Source of the DNA: Oscillospiraceae bacterium
GTDB taxonomy: Bacteria > Bacillota > Clostridia > Oscillospirales > Oscillospiraceae
Assembly (NCBI GenBank): GCA_017458065.1
Contig: JAFTGD010000010.1
Span: forward strand, 108,183-172,182
DNA: 64,000 nt
Reading direction: 5' to 3'
Shown piece by piece: positions 50,379-58,990 of the stretch. The position numbers and the translations under genes were made by a program. Under the pieces are notes generated by a model. That model saw only the letters and a program-made list of their open reading frames with translations. It was not told where the DNA came from and ran no database searches. Every line of letters begins with the position of its first letter. Position 1 is the stretch's first letter.

Positions 50379-51490
50379 ACTGTCGGCTCCTTTGCATGCT
50401 CCACGATAAAGGCCCTGGCCTTGTCCCGCAGAAGCTGTTCGCGGATGGGCTGTTCCTCTACCTGAGCCATAACCTCTTCCAGTTCAAGGCCGGTCTCATC
50501 GGCGATGTCCTGGTACACCTGCATCAGCTCCGCCTCGCTGAAAGTGAGCTGTTCCTGCTCCGCCACCGCGTTCAGCAACAGGTCAAACCGTGCCGCGTCT
50601 CTCGCCCGCTCGGTGTTGTTCTCCTTCCAGAGGCCCACTGTCTGTTCCACGGAGCCGAGATACGCCTCAAAGGCCTCTTCGATCTTCTCATCATCCGTCA
50701 TAGCGCGTTTTTTCTCGCCGCGCTCGGCAATCAACCGGTCAATGGTTTCATCGAAGCTGCGAGGGACGATGCGGTAGTGTTCCACCAGCTCGCGGATCAA
50801 TTCGTGGAACTTATCCTGAGACAGCTCCTTGTTGTCCCCGGATACGGTCTGCAGCATGACATCCAGCGCCTCTGCCTGGACCTGAGCTTTCGGCCGGTAG
50901 ACGTCCGTCTCTTTATAGGCCTCCTCCAGAACCGCGGTGAAATCCGCCAGCAGATGGTAGATGGCATCCTGGCCGATCTTCATCTTCTCCCGCGCCAGCA
51001 TGGCTTCCAGTTTCTGGCTGACCATGGCCTGAGGCACTTCCGCTTCCATATTGCGGCAGGCCGCGAGCAACGCTTCCGCGGTGAACATCTCTTTATCCTC
51101 GCAGGAGGCTTTTACTTCCACACCCTGATACGCGCCAAGCTTCACCTCCGGGTACACATCACAGCGGACGGTGAACCTTGCCCCGCCCCCTTCCATCCAG
51201 GTGACGGAAGTCAGCTGCGGACGGCCCACCGGACGGATCCCGTGCTCAGAAAGGTATTGGCCGTAGAGCTTCGGGACGCAGAGATCCAGCGCTTCATCGA
51301 AAAGCGCCGTTTCACCGTAGAGCTTTTCAATCTCCGCTCTGGGTGCAAGCCCCGCCGCATAGCCGGGCACAACAATTTTGTCCGTGTTCTCAATATAGGC
51401 TTCTTCCAGCGCTTTCCAGAACTCCTGCGGTTCGATGCGGATCTCCACCGTATGGACTCCGTTCTCCGTATGGGAAGCAAGTATGATCAT
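50375..51490 (-). CDS. Trigger-factor-like chaperone lacking the PPIase domain
   Basis: The 371-residue protein aligns to trigger factor at both ends. The N-domain has PRAEIEKLYGETALFDEALD (about 60-79); the ribosome-contact loop, usually GFRxGxxP, reads GYAAGLAP. From about residue 140 it goes straight into the helical C-terminal chaperone arms (AMVSQKLEAMLAREKMKIGQ), with no FKBP-like PPIase insertion. AAGGAGG lies seven bases before the ATG at 51490. It may chaperone a specific client rather than nascent chains in general. It is followed by overlapping TylF and MATE genes. Confidence 0.82.
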   Translation of the reverse strand: MIILASHTENGVHTVEIRIEPQEFWKALEEAYIENTDKIVVPGYAAGLAPRAEIEKLYGETALFDEALDLCVPKLYGQYLSEHGIRPVGRPQLTSVTWMEGGGARFTVRCDVYPEVKLGAYQGVEVKASCEDKEMFTAEALLAACRNMEAEVPQAMVSQKLEAMLAREKMKIGQDAIYHLLADFTAVLEEAYKETDVYRPKAQVQAEALDVMLQTVSGDNKELSQDKFHELIRELVEHYRIVPRSFDETIDRLIAERGEKKRAMTDDEKIEEAFEAYLGSVEQTVGLWKENNTERARDAARFDLLLNAVAEQEQLTFSEAELMQVYQDIADETGLELEEVMAQVEEQPIREQLLRDKARAFIVEHAKEPTV

Positions 51491-51503
51491 CTCGAAACCT
51501 CCT

Positions 51504-51535
51504 TGAAAAATGGCATCAGCACCGCTGATGCCATT
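51504..51535 (-). terminator. Hairpin terminator or attenuator before the trigger-factor-like gene
   Basis: A perfect 12-bp stem (51509-51520 with 51524-51535). On the minus strand it is followed by a T-run and, immediately, the AAGGAGG site of the next gene. Confidence 0.75.
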
Positions 51536-51545
51536 TGCGATTATA

Positions 51546-51995
51546 TCATGGTTTCCCTGCGCCGACAATCGCTTTTGTCAGGGGGATGCCCGTGAAGATC
51601 CCAACCAGCGCGGACAGATAGACCGTCAGCAGCGCGACCGGATAGCAGGACCACCAGGCTCTGAAATAGTGGGGGCCGATGCCTGCGTTTACCGCCGTCA
51701 TCAGCAGGGTCATGATCGTCCCGAGAAACAGCGCCAGTACAATTGTGGAGACAACCGTGAAGAGCGGCGTGCCGGGCTTCAGGCCGAAGAGAGAGGCAAA
51801 TTTGCCGCCCCAGTTGACAACCGGGATCAGGAACACCAGGATCGTGCTGACGGTAAAGGCAATCAGAAAGCCTTTGATGAATGTGCCGAAGCTCAGCATG
51901 CCGACCAGCGCGGGCAGCACGATGCTGAGGACGACGTTGATGACGAACGAGATCCACAGATTCAGGATCACGTCAAATTTGGAATACTTCTTCAT
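51546..51995 (-). CDS. Four-helix membrane protein of unknown function
   Basis: The 149-residue protein has about four transmembrane segments: LNLWISFVINVVLSIVLPAL (about 11-30), GFLIAFTVSTILVFLIPVV (about 42-60), VVSTIVLALFLGTIMTLL (about 82-99) and LLTVYLSALVGIFTGIPL (about 122-139). The positive N-terminus (MKKYSKFD) and a basic end suggest both termini inside. I do not recognise a family; DUF2798-like proteins are a possibility. A hairpin with a T-run follows its stop at 51504-51535. Confidence 0.75.
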   Translation of the reverse strand: MKKYSKFDVILNLWISFVINVVLSIVLPALVGMLSFGTFIKGFLIAFTVSTILVFLIPVVNWGGKFASLFGLKPGTPLFTVVSTIVLALFLGTIMTLLMTAVNAGIGPHYFRAWWSCYPVALLTVYLSALVGIFTGIPLTKAIVGAGKP

Positions 51996-52153
51996 ATCAA
52001 TTTCCCTCCAATTTTACAATTCGCATTCGAGGTACAAGGATATGGGAGTGAATGCCCTCCCCGGAACCTGCCGCGCGGTCTCCGGGGCCGCGCGCTTGTT
52101 CCCTGTATGGTACAGCATTGTTTTTGTTTGATTCTGTTTCGGCCGATGTCTGA

Positions 52154-52804
52154 TCAGCAGACGAGCTTTTCTTCCTTTCCGCATTCGCACTTGGCGGAGG
52201 CGATCACAAGGACGTCCGGGTGCTTTGCCTTAAAAGCCTCGACGCCCGCTTTCAGGGCGGCTTTTGCCTCATCATCCCTGCAGAGCGCACCGTATTCGAG
52301 GACCTCAGCCCCGCTCTCCAGCATAGAGGTCAGCTTCTTTTCCACACAGCCCTCGCAGAAGCCCTCTTCCGTGCACCAGGAAGCGACGACCAGCTTGTTT
52401 CCGGCATGCGCATGTTCTACGTTGGACTGAGCCGCGTCCAACTCGTCATACCATTCCACGGTGATGAGATCGCCGGCGCCGGAATCAATGGCCAGGTTGT
52501 TCAGTCTGCTGTGATACATGCAGGTGGTGGGATGCGCTCCTCCGATTCTCTTGTCCCGGAAGGTGTACATCAGGATCTTGTCGCCCAGCGCTTTCCGGAC
52601 TGCCGCAATGGCCTCCGGCATCTTCACAAAACGGATTTCGAAAACGTCCTCGTACTCGTCAACGCGCCATTCGACGGCGTCGACTGACGCATCCTTTGCC
52701 AGTTCTTCTGCCTTGGCAATGACGTCCTCAAGACGGTGTTCCCGGATGACAGCGATCCTGCTGCCGGCTCTCAGGCTGTGATTGCGGATTTCGATGCTCT
52801 TCAT
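52154..52804 (-). CDS. Type I dehydroquinate dehydratase-like protein, catalytic residues apparently lost
   Basis: The 216-residue protein keeps landmarks of the type I dehydroquinase barrel: DAVEWRVDEYED (about 43-54, normally the substrate-binding EWRxD) and LMYTFRDKRIGG (about 79-90, normally TFRxxxEGG). The strand that should end in NHDF reads VVASWCTEE (about 139), and the strand carrying the Schiff-base Lys (IIKIA) reads VLEYGAL (about 166). The protein is also Cys-rich and ends CECGKEEKLVC. It may be a repurposed barrel or metal-binding protein. ATG at 52804, 13 bases after the previous gene, with GAGG upstream; last gene of a six-gene operon. Confidence 0.65.
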   Translation of the reverse strand: MKSIEIRNHSLRAGSRIAVIREHRLEDVIAKAEELAKDASVDAVEWRVDEYEDVFEIRFVKMPEAIAAVRKALGDKILMYTFRDKRIGGAHPTTCMYHSRLNNLAIDSGAGDLITVEWYDELDAAQSNVEHAHAGNKLVVASWCTEEGFCEGCVEKKLTSMLESGAEVLEYGALCRDDEAKAALKAGVEAFKAKHPDVLVIASAKCECGKEEKLVC

Positions 52805-52817
52805 TTCTTTCACCTCA

Positions 52818-53180
52818 TCAGTTATTATTGGTATTCGCTCTTCGAAAAACGGTCAGCACATTGCGGCCGTATTTGAATTCAAAGGAAATCTCGTCCATAT
52901 GGGAACGTGTAAAACTCTCCTCCCCGCTTGGACAGGGATTGTAGATCGGTCCCGCGTGCATCATCTGCACGGCGCTCCCCGAGGCGGTGTTTTCAACGCT
53001 TACGATCAGGCTCCCAACGCCGCCGTCGGCCTTCAGCAGTCCCGGCAGCATCTCGTCCAGGGACGCGAGGATGTCCGCCCTGCCCTCTTCGCTGCAGGCA
53101 GAATTTTGCAGTCCGGCGCTGACATATTTCTTTACCCGCGCCGGCATCTCTTCATCGACCGCAGTGTTCAGCTTTTCCAT
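52818..53180 (-). CDS. Unrecognised 120-residue protein in the MoxR/VWA operon
   Basis: Soluble protein beginning MEKLNTAVDEEMPARVKKYV and ending in FEFKYGRNVLTVFRRANTNNN (in two parts). There is no signal peptide, membrane segment or known motif. Two ATG codons in a row occur at the start; the second (53180) has the better distance (five bases) from GGAGG. It lies 10 bases after the preceding gene and 13 before the next. I cannot assign a family. Confidence 0.65.
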   Translation of the reverse strand: MEKLNTAVDEEMPARVKKYVSAGLQNSACSEEGRADILASLDEMLPGLLKADGGVGSLIVSVENTASGSAVQMMHAGPIYNPCPSGEESFTRSHMDEISFEFKYGRNVLTVFRRANTNNN

Positions 53181-53190
53181 CATGCCCTCC

Positions 53191-53700
53191 TCACATGATG
53201 ACAACGACTTCGTTGCCGGTCTTAAAACTCATATATTCCCGGTGTCCGTTCAGCAGCGTTTTGACATCGCTCCCGGCGCAGGGGACTCCGATGGAGATCC
53301 CGTCAAACAGTCTCGCCAGCAGCTGCATGCGGAACTTGTCCTCCGGGTAATACTGGATCAGCGGGATCGTGCTCTCTGTCCCCAGCCGCGGCACCACATG
53401 GACCAGATGCGGCAGCATCGCAAGCTCCGCCAGCGTCAGCTCCTCCGGGTCTCCGTAGACGGTGTCGTCGCCTCCGCGTCGGTTCTCCGGCAGCGGATGG
53501 AAAAAGTGCAGCTCGCCGCCCTCGTTGTATGCCGCGCCGATGATGCGCTGCAGTCGGCCGTATTCCGCCCGGATGAAGGCCGCCTTCTCCTCTTCAATCA
53601 CCGGAAGAAGCATCTCCTTCTGCAGCGCCGCCAGCTCTGCGGGGCTCTTCCCTTCCGCCGCGTTCAGATAATCGCTGTATGCGCTCTGTTTTCCGTTCAT
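53191..53700 (-). CDS. Unrecognised 169-residue protein in the MoxR/VWA operon
   Basis: Soluble protein starting MNGKQSAYSDYLNAAEGKSP, with a helical first 55 residues and a probable beta-rich remainder (LHFFHPLPENRRGGDD, about 64-79; VPRLGTESTIPLIQYYPEDKF, about 102-122 in parts). No known motif or signal peptide. GGAGGAG precedes the ATG. It lies 15 bases downstream of the MoxR ATPase and is likely translated from the same message. It could be an adaptor of the ATPase; this is inference from position. Confidence 0.65.
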   Translation of the reverse strand: MNGKQSAYSDYLNAAEGKSPAELAALQKEMLLPVIEEEKAAFIRAEYGRLQRIIGAAYNEGGELHFFHPLPENRRGGDDTVYGDPEELTLAELAMLPHLVHVVPRLGTESTIPLIQYYPEDKFRMQLLARLFDGISIGVPCAGSDVKTLLNGHREYMSFKTGNEVVVIM

Positions 53701-53715
53701 GGCTCTTCTCCTCCC

Positions 53716-55233
53716 TTATACGTTCCAGTCCATCTCGTCGATGCGCTTCAGGATCTCCTGCTGGCGCTCCTGAAACTGCAGTTCCTTGTTGTGCAGATAA
53801 TACTTGTCACAGCCGTAATGCCCGATGAAGCGCGCGCTGTAATAGTTCACCGTGAGCTCCGTCACAAAAAGCAGCACCTCGTCCCCGTCGGCGAAGGCCT
53901 CCTCGCAGAAGCTGAAGGCGTTCTCCAGCGCCCTGGAACCCGCAGCCGCCTGCGCTTTGAGATCCGCCACCTGCTTCCCAAAGGCCTCCCGCACCAGCTG
54001 GAAAGCGCCTTCGCCTTCCGTGCGGCCCTCTTTCATCAGCAGCGCGCGGAAGTTATCCATCATGCGGAGCATGCGCTTGACCTCGCGCTGTGCCTGCGGC
54101 GAGACGGAGGCTGCCCGCTGGCCGGCGGAGAGCTTCTCTTCCTGCCGTGCGACATGTTCTTCCAGCAGACGCAGGACATCGGTTCTCCCCTCGCCCAGCT
54201 CCTTCTTCACTCCCCGGAGCTCTCCCGTTGTGAGGTCCAAGACATTCTCCTGTTCGCACACTGCGCGCAGCCTTGCCGTCACGCCGTCAAATAGCAGCCC
54301 CAGCAGGCTCAGCCGCTCGTCCATCCCGGCCCTTCCGGCGCGGAGGACGATGCTCTCACTGACCGTCCCGTCCAGGATCTGCTCCACCTGATAGTCGCTG
54401 CGGTATTTGTTGAACAGGTCGTAATAGATGGCAAAATCCTTGGCGATCCTCGGGTCCTGGAGATACTGGACGATGAGCTTCTCATCGACGTCAAGCCCGT
54501 TTTCCTCATAGAGATGGATCATCTCGCTGAGGTCGTCCCAGCCGCGCGCTGTGACGAAGCGCTTGCCGTCAACGGCGTTCTCCACCTTGTAGAAGTCTTT
54601 TTTCCTCGCCGCGAGGTAGGTCATAACCGAGGCGTGTACCCCCTTGCGATAGGCATATTCCTTCCAGACCTCGTAATCCGGCTCAATGTCAATGCGCTTG
54701 AGACGGTCCCAGGTCACCACGTCGAAGTCCCGGACCGACTTGTTGTATTCCGGCGGGTTGCCCGCCGTCACCAGGATCCAACCGGAAGGAACCCTGTGCT
54801 GGCCGAAGACCTTGTACTGCAGAAACTGCAGCATGCAAGGCGCCAGCGTCTCGGAGACGCAGTTGATCTCATCCAGAAAGAGGATTCCTTCCTTCAGTCC
54901 GGTTTCCCGCATCAGGTCATAGATGGCGCCAATGATCTCACTCATGGTGTATTCCGACACCTGATAGCTCCTGCCGCCGTATTCCTTCTCCGTGATGTAC
55001 GGAAGACCCAGGGCGCTCTGGCGCGTATGGTGCGTCATCGAATAGGACACCAGGCCGACCCCAAGCTCTGAGGCAATCTGCTCCATGATGGCCGTCTTGC
55101 CGATCCCCGGCGGGCCGATCATGAAAACCGGTCTCTGCTTCTCAATGGGAATGCGGTAGGCGCCGAACTCGTCCTTGGTGAAATACGCCCGCATTGCGGA
55201 TTTGATCTGCTCCTTTGCCTCTGCGATGTTCAC
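53716..55233 (-). CDS. MoxR-type AAA+ ATPase
   Basis: The 505-residue protein has an N-terminal AAA+ module: Walker A GPPGIGKTAIME (about 38-49), pore-type loop near HHTRQSALGLP, Walker B GILFLDEINCV (about 113-123) and sensor 1 LVTAGNPPEYN (about 149-159), as in MoxR/RavA/CoxD proteins. The C-terminal 230 residues are helical and Glu/Ala-rich and have no known domain. Start is GTG at 55233 after GGGGAAG. MoxR ATPases usually act with VWA proteins in the maturation of enzymes or complexes; a VWA gene is two genes upstream. Confidence 0.88.
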   Translation of the reverse strand: MNIAEAKEQIKSAMRAYFTKDEFGAYRIPIEKQRPVFMIGPPGIGKTAIMEQIASELGVGLVSYSMTHHTRQSALGLPYITEKEYGGRSYQVSEYTMSEIIGAIYDLMRETGLKEGILFLDEINCVSETLAPCMLQFLQYKVFGQHRVPSGWILVTAGNPPEYNKSVRDFDVVTWDRLKRIDIEPDYEVWKEYAYRKGVHASVMTYLAARKKDFYKVENAVDGKRFVTARGWDDLSEMIHLYEENGLDVDEKLIVQYLQDPRIAKDFAIYYDLFNKYRSDYQVEQILDGTVSESIVLRAGRAGMDERLSLLGLLFDGVTARLRAVCEQENVLDLTTGELRGVKKELGEGRTDVLRLLEEHVARQEEKLSAGQRAASVSPQAQREVKRMLRMMDNFRALLMKEGRTEGEGAFQLVREAFGKQVADLKAQAAAGSRALENAFSFCEEAFADGDEVLLFVTELTVNYYSARFIGHYGCDKYYLHNKELQFQERQQEILKRIDEMDWNV

Positions 55234-55254
55234 AGCGTTACTTCCCCTCTGTCG

Positions 55255-57201
55255 CTATATGTCATATTTTTCGAAAATATCCTCATTCTCCAGCCCGCTG
55301 CCGCGGTAGTCCAGCAGCAGGGCGACAATCTCCATCGCGCGGGACCGCTGCGCCTTCTCCAGCACGCTGGCGTGCTCCTCCTGACCGATCAGCCGCTTCG
55401 CCGTAAAGTAGCGGACCGCATCCGGCATATTCCGATCAATGCAGGCTTCCAGAATCCGGACGGTGTTCCCGCGCATCCAGTCCTCATAGGCTGCCGCTTT
55501 TTCCGGCGTATAGCTGTCCGCCCGGCGGCAGTAGCCGATCACCGCCGAGACCCGTTCCTTCTCCGTCTCAAACTGTTCCGGAAGCATGCCCGGCGCTATG
55601 ATGGATTCGAGACTGTCACAGTCCCGGAGCGGGTTGCCGCCCAGCGTGCGGATTCCTTCGGGAAGACGGAGTTCCTTCATTCCCCGGCAGCCTGCAAAGG
55701 CCTTCTCGCCAATTGCTTCCACCGTATCCGGCACCGTCAGGAACAGGATCTGCGGCTTATCTGCAAAAGCGCCCGATGCGACGGCACGGGCAGACCGCGG
55801 AACACGGATATCAGTCCTCGGCTCGATGCAGCCGTAGCAGACTCCGTCCAGGATCACATAGCCCTCTGCGTCGGCGAGGCCCGCACATCCGTCAAAGGCC
55901 CCCGCGCCGATTACTGTCACGTTCTCCGGAACAGTCAGCGTCCGGAGCGACCTGCACCCGGCAAAGGCTTCCCTGCCGATGCGCTCCGTCATCGGCGAGA
56001 GCTTGAGCTCCTCCAGCGCCAGGCAGTTCTTCAGCGCCCGATCGCCGAGCACGGTGAGACTCTCCGGCAGGCGGAGGCGCTTCAGGCTTCTGCAGTCGCC
56101 CAGCGCCCTTCTCCCGAGAGAGACGAGGCCCTCTTCCAGAGTGAGTTCTTCCAGTCCATCGCAGCCAAAGAAGCTGTCGTCCGGGAGCGTTCCGACGGTG
56201 CCGGGCACCTTCATCTGCCGGAGCAGCCTGCAGCCGGAGAAGACGCTCTCTCCCATTGTGCGCAGACTTTGAGGCAGGTCCGCCTGCCGTAGGGTCCTGG
56301 CTCCGGCAAAGGCCCGGTTTTCCAGCGTTGTGAGGCCATCCGGGAGCTTTGCCTCCTCCAGGGAAATGCAGCTGTAAAAGGCGTCCACACCGATCTTTTC
56401 CAGTCGGCTCGGGAATTCGACCTTCCGGAGGTTTTCGCAGCCGGAGAAAGCCCGCTCGCCGATCATGACGGCCTTGTCCCCGATGGTCACGGTCTCGATG
56501 TTGTTGCTGCCGAAGAAAGCCCAGCCGGGAAACTTTCTCAGGCTGTCCGGGAAGCGGACCTGCCTCAGGGAGCGGCAGTTTGCAAAAATGCCGTTCTCGA
56601 TCTCCTCCACGCCCTCTTCAAATTTCGCTTCGTTCAGTCTCGCGCAGCCCTTGAAGCAGTGCCAGCCGATCCGCCGGACCCCCGCCGGGATGTGCGCCGC
56701 GGTGAGGGCGGAACAGTCGGAAAAGGCTCTCCACCCGATATCCGCCACGCTCTCCGGGATTTTCAGCTCCCGCAGCAGAACGCGCTCATTGAAGGCGTCC
56801 GCTGCAATGGACAGGGTCCCCTCCGGGATATCGGCAACGCGGATGTTGCGCCTGGCTTTGAAGAGGACCCTTCCCAGAAAGAGGAAATCCTCCTTCCACT
56901 CGGTCTCGTTTTCGTTGTAGTACCGGTAAAAAGGCGTGCCTGCAAAGGCATCCGGTCCGATCAGGCACAGGCTCTCCGGCGCGGAGACCTTCTTCAGGTT
57001 GGCGCACCACTGAAAGGCTTCGCTCTCGATCCGTTCCAGGTTTGGAGGAAGAATCAGTTCTTCCACATCCCGGCAATCCCGAAAGGCGCCTTCTCCGATC
57101 GCGGTGACCTCTTCCGGGATCTCCGGCCAGGGGCTGTGTCCCCGGTACTTCAGGAGCCTGCCGTTTTCAATTTCAAAATCGTCCGTCATATCCTTGTTCA
57201 T
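55255..57201 (-). CDS. BspA-type leucine-rich repeat protein (LRR_5)
   Basis: The 648-residue protein is made of about 20 repeats of 22-24 residues with the pattern AF-x-GC-x-x-L-x-x-[LV]-x-[LIV]-P-x-x-[LV]-x-x-IG, for example AFRDCRDVEELILPPNLERI, AFSGCENLRKVEFPSRLEKI and AFAGCRSLRTLTVPENVTVI. There is no signal peptide, unlike surface BspA proteins, so it is probably cytoplasmic. The last 110 residues are helical and repeat-free. It overlaps the VWA gene by four bases. As part of the operon it may be a scaffold or recognition subunit. Confidence 0.88.
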   Translation of the reverse strand: MNKDMTDDFEIENGRLLKYRGHSPWPEIPEEVTAIGEGAFRDCRDVEELILPPNLERIESEAFQWCANLKKVSAPESLCLIGPDAFAGTPFYRYYNENETEWKEDFLFLGRVLFKARRNIRVADIPEGTLSIAADAFNERVLLRELKIPESVADIGWRAFSDCSALTAAHIPAGVRRIGWHCFKGCARLNEAKFEEGVEEIENGIFANCRSLRQVRFPDSLRKFPGWAFFGSNNIETVTIGDKAVMIGERAFSGCENLRKVEFPSRLEKIGVDAFYSCISLEEAKLPDGLTTLENRAFAGARTLRQADLPQSLRTMGESVFSGCRLLRQMKVPGTVGTLPDDSFFGCDGLEELTLEEGLVSLGRRALGDCRSLKRLRLPESLTVLGDRALKNCLALEELKLSPMTERIGREAFAGCRSLRTLTVPENVTVIGAGAFDGCAGLADAEGYVILDGVCYGCIEPRTDIRVPRSARAVASGAFADKPQILFLTVPDTVEAIGEKAFAGCRGMKELRLPEGIRTLGGNPLRDCDSLESIIAPGMLPEQFETEKERVSAVIGYCRRADSYTPEKAAAYEDWMRGNTVRILEACIDRNMPDAVRYFTAKRLIGQEEHASVLEKAQRSRAMEIVALLLDYRGSGLENEDIFEKYDI

Positions 57202-58823
57202 CTGTCAGACAGGTTCTCAATGTCCGTCTGGGTCATCCGGATTTTAATTGCCCAAGGCGGGATATCCGGCAGTTCCCGGCCATTGTCAACAAAGACAAAG
57301 GCAGCCTCATACTTGGGCGGCATCGGCGGGAACGTGCCGTAACCGTCAGTAAAGTAGATCAGGCCTTTCAGGTTTGTAAATTCGTGCTGGCGCAGCAGCG
57401 CGGCCACATGGTCGAACACCGGGCGAAAATCCGTCCCGCCGAAGCCCCGCAGCACCATGCGCCGCATATAGGCGTCAAACTCGTCCTGGTTTGTGATCTT
57501 CGCGTCTTCTTCCACCCGGGCTCCGCACTGCAGGATATGGACGTTCACCGTGGTGAAAAAGTTTTCCGTCTGCTTGAGGATGTTCCAGGTCTTGGTTACA
57601 AAGGTCTGGATCAGTTCACCCGCCACCGATTCCGAAGTGTCCAGCGCGATGACAAATTCCCGCACTCTCTGGACCTCTTTGTATTCCAGCGGCTCGATCA
57701 GCGGCATCCGGTCATAAAGCTTCAGACCGTAGGTGTAGAAAATATAGTCAAACTCATCGTCGTTGACCTGCAGGTTCTCACCCAGGACGGCAAAGCGGCG
57801 CAGAAAGGCCGCGTAGTCCACCTTCTCGCGGTTGACCTCCTCCAGTGCGGCCACAAAATCGCCTGCGTTCTCACCGAAGGATGAGGACGCCGTATCCAGG
57901 TCGACCTGGATGCGCTCGCTGATGTCTTTCCACATCTGTTCGGTCTCCTGGGGAGACATGGCTTTTTTCTCTCCGGGGCGGTCGTTTTTGTCCCCGACCA
58001 TCCCCTCGCCGCTGTCGCCGCTGTCCCGCGTCTCGCCGGTGGCTCTGCCTCCGGAGGCGGTCTGCTCTTCCCCGTCCTCCTCTTCGGCATTCTCCGGATT
58101 CAGGCTATCCGTCCCCTCCGTGTCTCCGGGCTCCGGGTTACCGTCCGCGTCCTTCGGGTCGTCGCCGCGTTCGGCATCGTTCCCTCCCCCGACGGCCTCA
58201 GGCGCCTTGTACCAGATGCTGTGGTCGTCGGCATAGAAATAGGAGCGGATGCGGGAAACCTCCTGCGGAGGGAGATCCTGTTCCAGCAGCCAGCGGTAGA
58301 TCCTCTCAGCAGTGAGACGGGGCAGCTCCTCTTTGAGCTTTCGGATCAGCCAGTGCTGTTTTTCCTGCCGCTCGCAGTAGAGCGACTTGATATTCAGCTC
58401 GCTGATGACGTGCTCCACCGCAATATCGCAGGCAAGATCCCAGATCTCCGTGTTGATCTTCCTGCCTACAAAAAGATGCCGGAAAATGCAGTGCAGTGTG
58501 AGATGAAGATAATCCCTCGCAACGATCTCCCTCGCCTGGCGGAAGCTGCGGCAGATATGCAGGGAGTTGTAGTACAGAAACTGCCCGTCCGTTGCGATCT
58601 CCGGGGTGACATTCTCATCCCCCGGTACAAAGCGGACCAGGGCGGATTCCAGAAAGCGAAGATGGATGAGCAGCGTATTGCGTGAGAGCTTCAGGATCTC
58701 ACGGGCAAGCTCCGCCGCAGCGTTCGCCTGTTCCGTGTCCCGGTGATAGTCGGTCCGGGCTGCAAAACCGTGGGTTTTGCGCAGCTGCGCCGCGCTGATG
58801 TCCCATTCGTTTGTCCCGGGCAT
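57198..58823 (-). CDS. DUF2201/VWA domain protein
   Basis: The 541-residue protein has an N-terminal metallopeptidase-like region of the DUF2201 type (about 40-200) whose expected His-rich helix reads YLHLTLHCIFRHLF, lacking the Glu of an HExxH site. A highly acidic linker follows (about 205-290, rich in Glu, Asp, Gly). The C-terminal VWA-like domain has ALDTSESV in place of the DxSxS MIDAS (about 390-397) and later FTDGYG. ATG at 58823 is nine bases from GGAGG; another ATG two codons earlier is only three bases away. It heads the six-gene operon and is coupled to the LRR gene. Confidence 0.82.
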   Translation of the reverse strand: MPGTNEWDISAAQLRKTHGFAARTDYHRDTEQANAAAELAREILKLSRNTLLIHLRFLESALVRFVPGDENVTPEIATDGQFLYYNSLHICRSFRQAREIVARDYLHLTLHCIFRHLFVGRKINTEIWDLACDIAVEHVISELNIKSLYCERQEKQHWLIRKLKEELPRLTAERIYRWLLEQDLPPQEVSRIRSYFYADDHSIWYKAPEAVGGGNDAERGDDPKDADGNPEPGDTEGTDSLNPENAEEEDGEEQTASGGRATGETRDSGDSGEGMVGDKNDRPGEKKAMSPQETEQMWKDISERIQVDLDTASSSFGENAGDFVAALEEVNREKVDYAAFLRRFAVLGENLQVNDDEFDYIFYTYGLKLYDRMPLIEPLEYKEVQRVREFVIALDTSESVAGELIQTFVTKTWNILKQTENFFTTVNVHILQCGARVEEDAKITNQDEFDAYMRRMVLRGFGGTDFRPVFDHVAALLRQHEFTNLKGLIYFTDGYGTFPPMPPKYEAAFVFVDNGRELPDIPPWAIKIRMTQTDIENLSDR

Positions 58824-58850
58824 CCTCATTCACCTCCTGCTGTCTCCCGC

Positions 58851-58947
58851 ACGGTTCTCCTCCGGGCGCAGCGTTTCTCTGTGCCCGGAGGAGAGCCGTA
58901 CCGGCTTGGGGTGCAGGGGAACCGCTTCCTGAATGCGGTTCCCCTGC
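58851..58947. repeat. Two large hairpins between the Mo-hydroxylase and VWA genes
   Basis: Hairpin A: 58851-58870 with 58880-58899 (20 bases per arm, two mismatches). Hairpin B: 58913-58925 with 58935-58947 (13 bp perfect). No T-run follows either on the minus strand, so simple termination is not assured. Confidence 0.8.
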
Positions 58948-58990
58948 GCTTTGGTTCTGTCAGTTGCTTGCCGGGCTGTGCCGGGGACAA

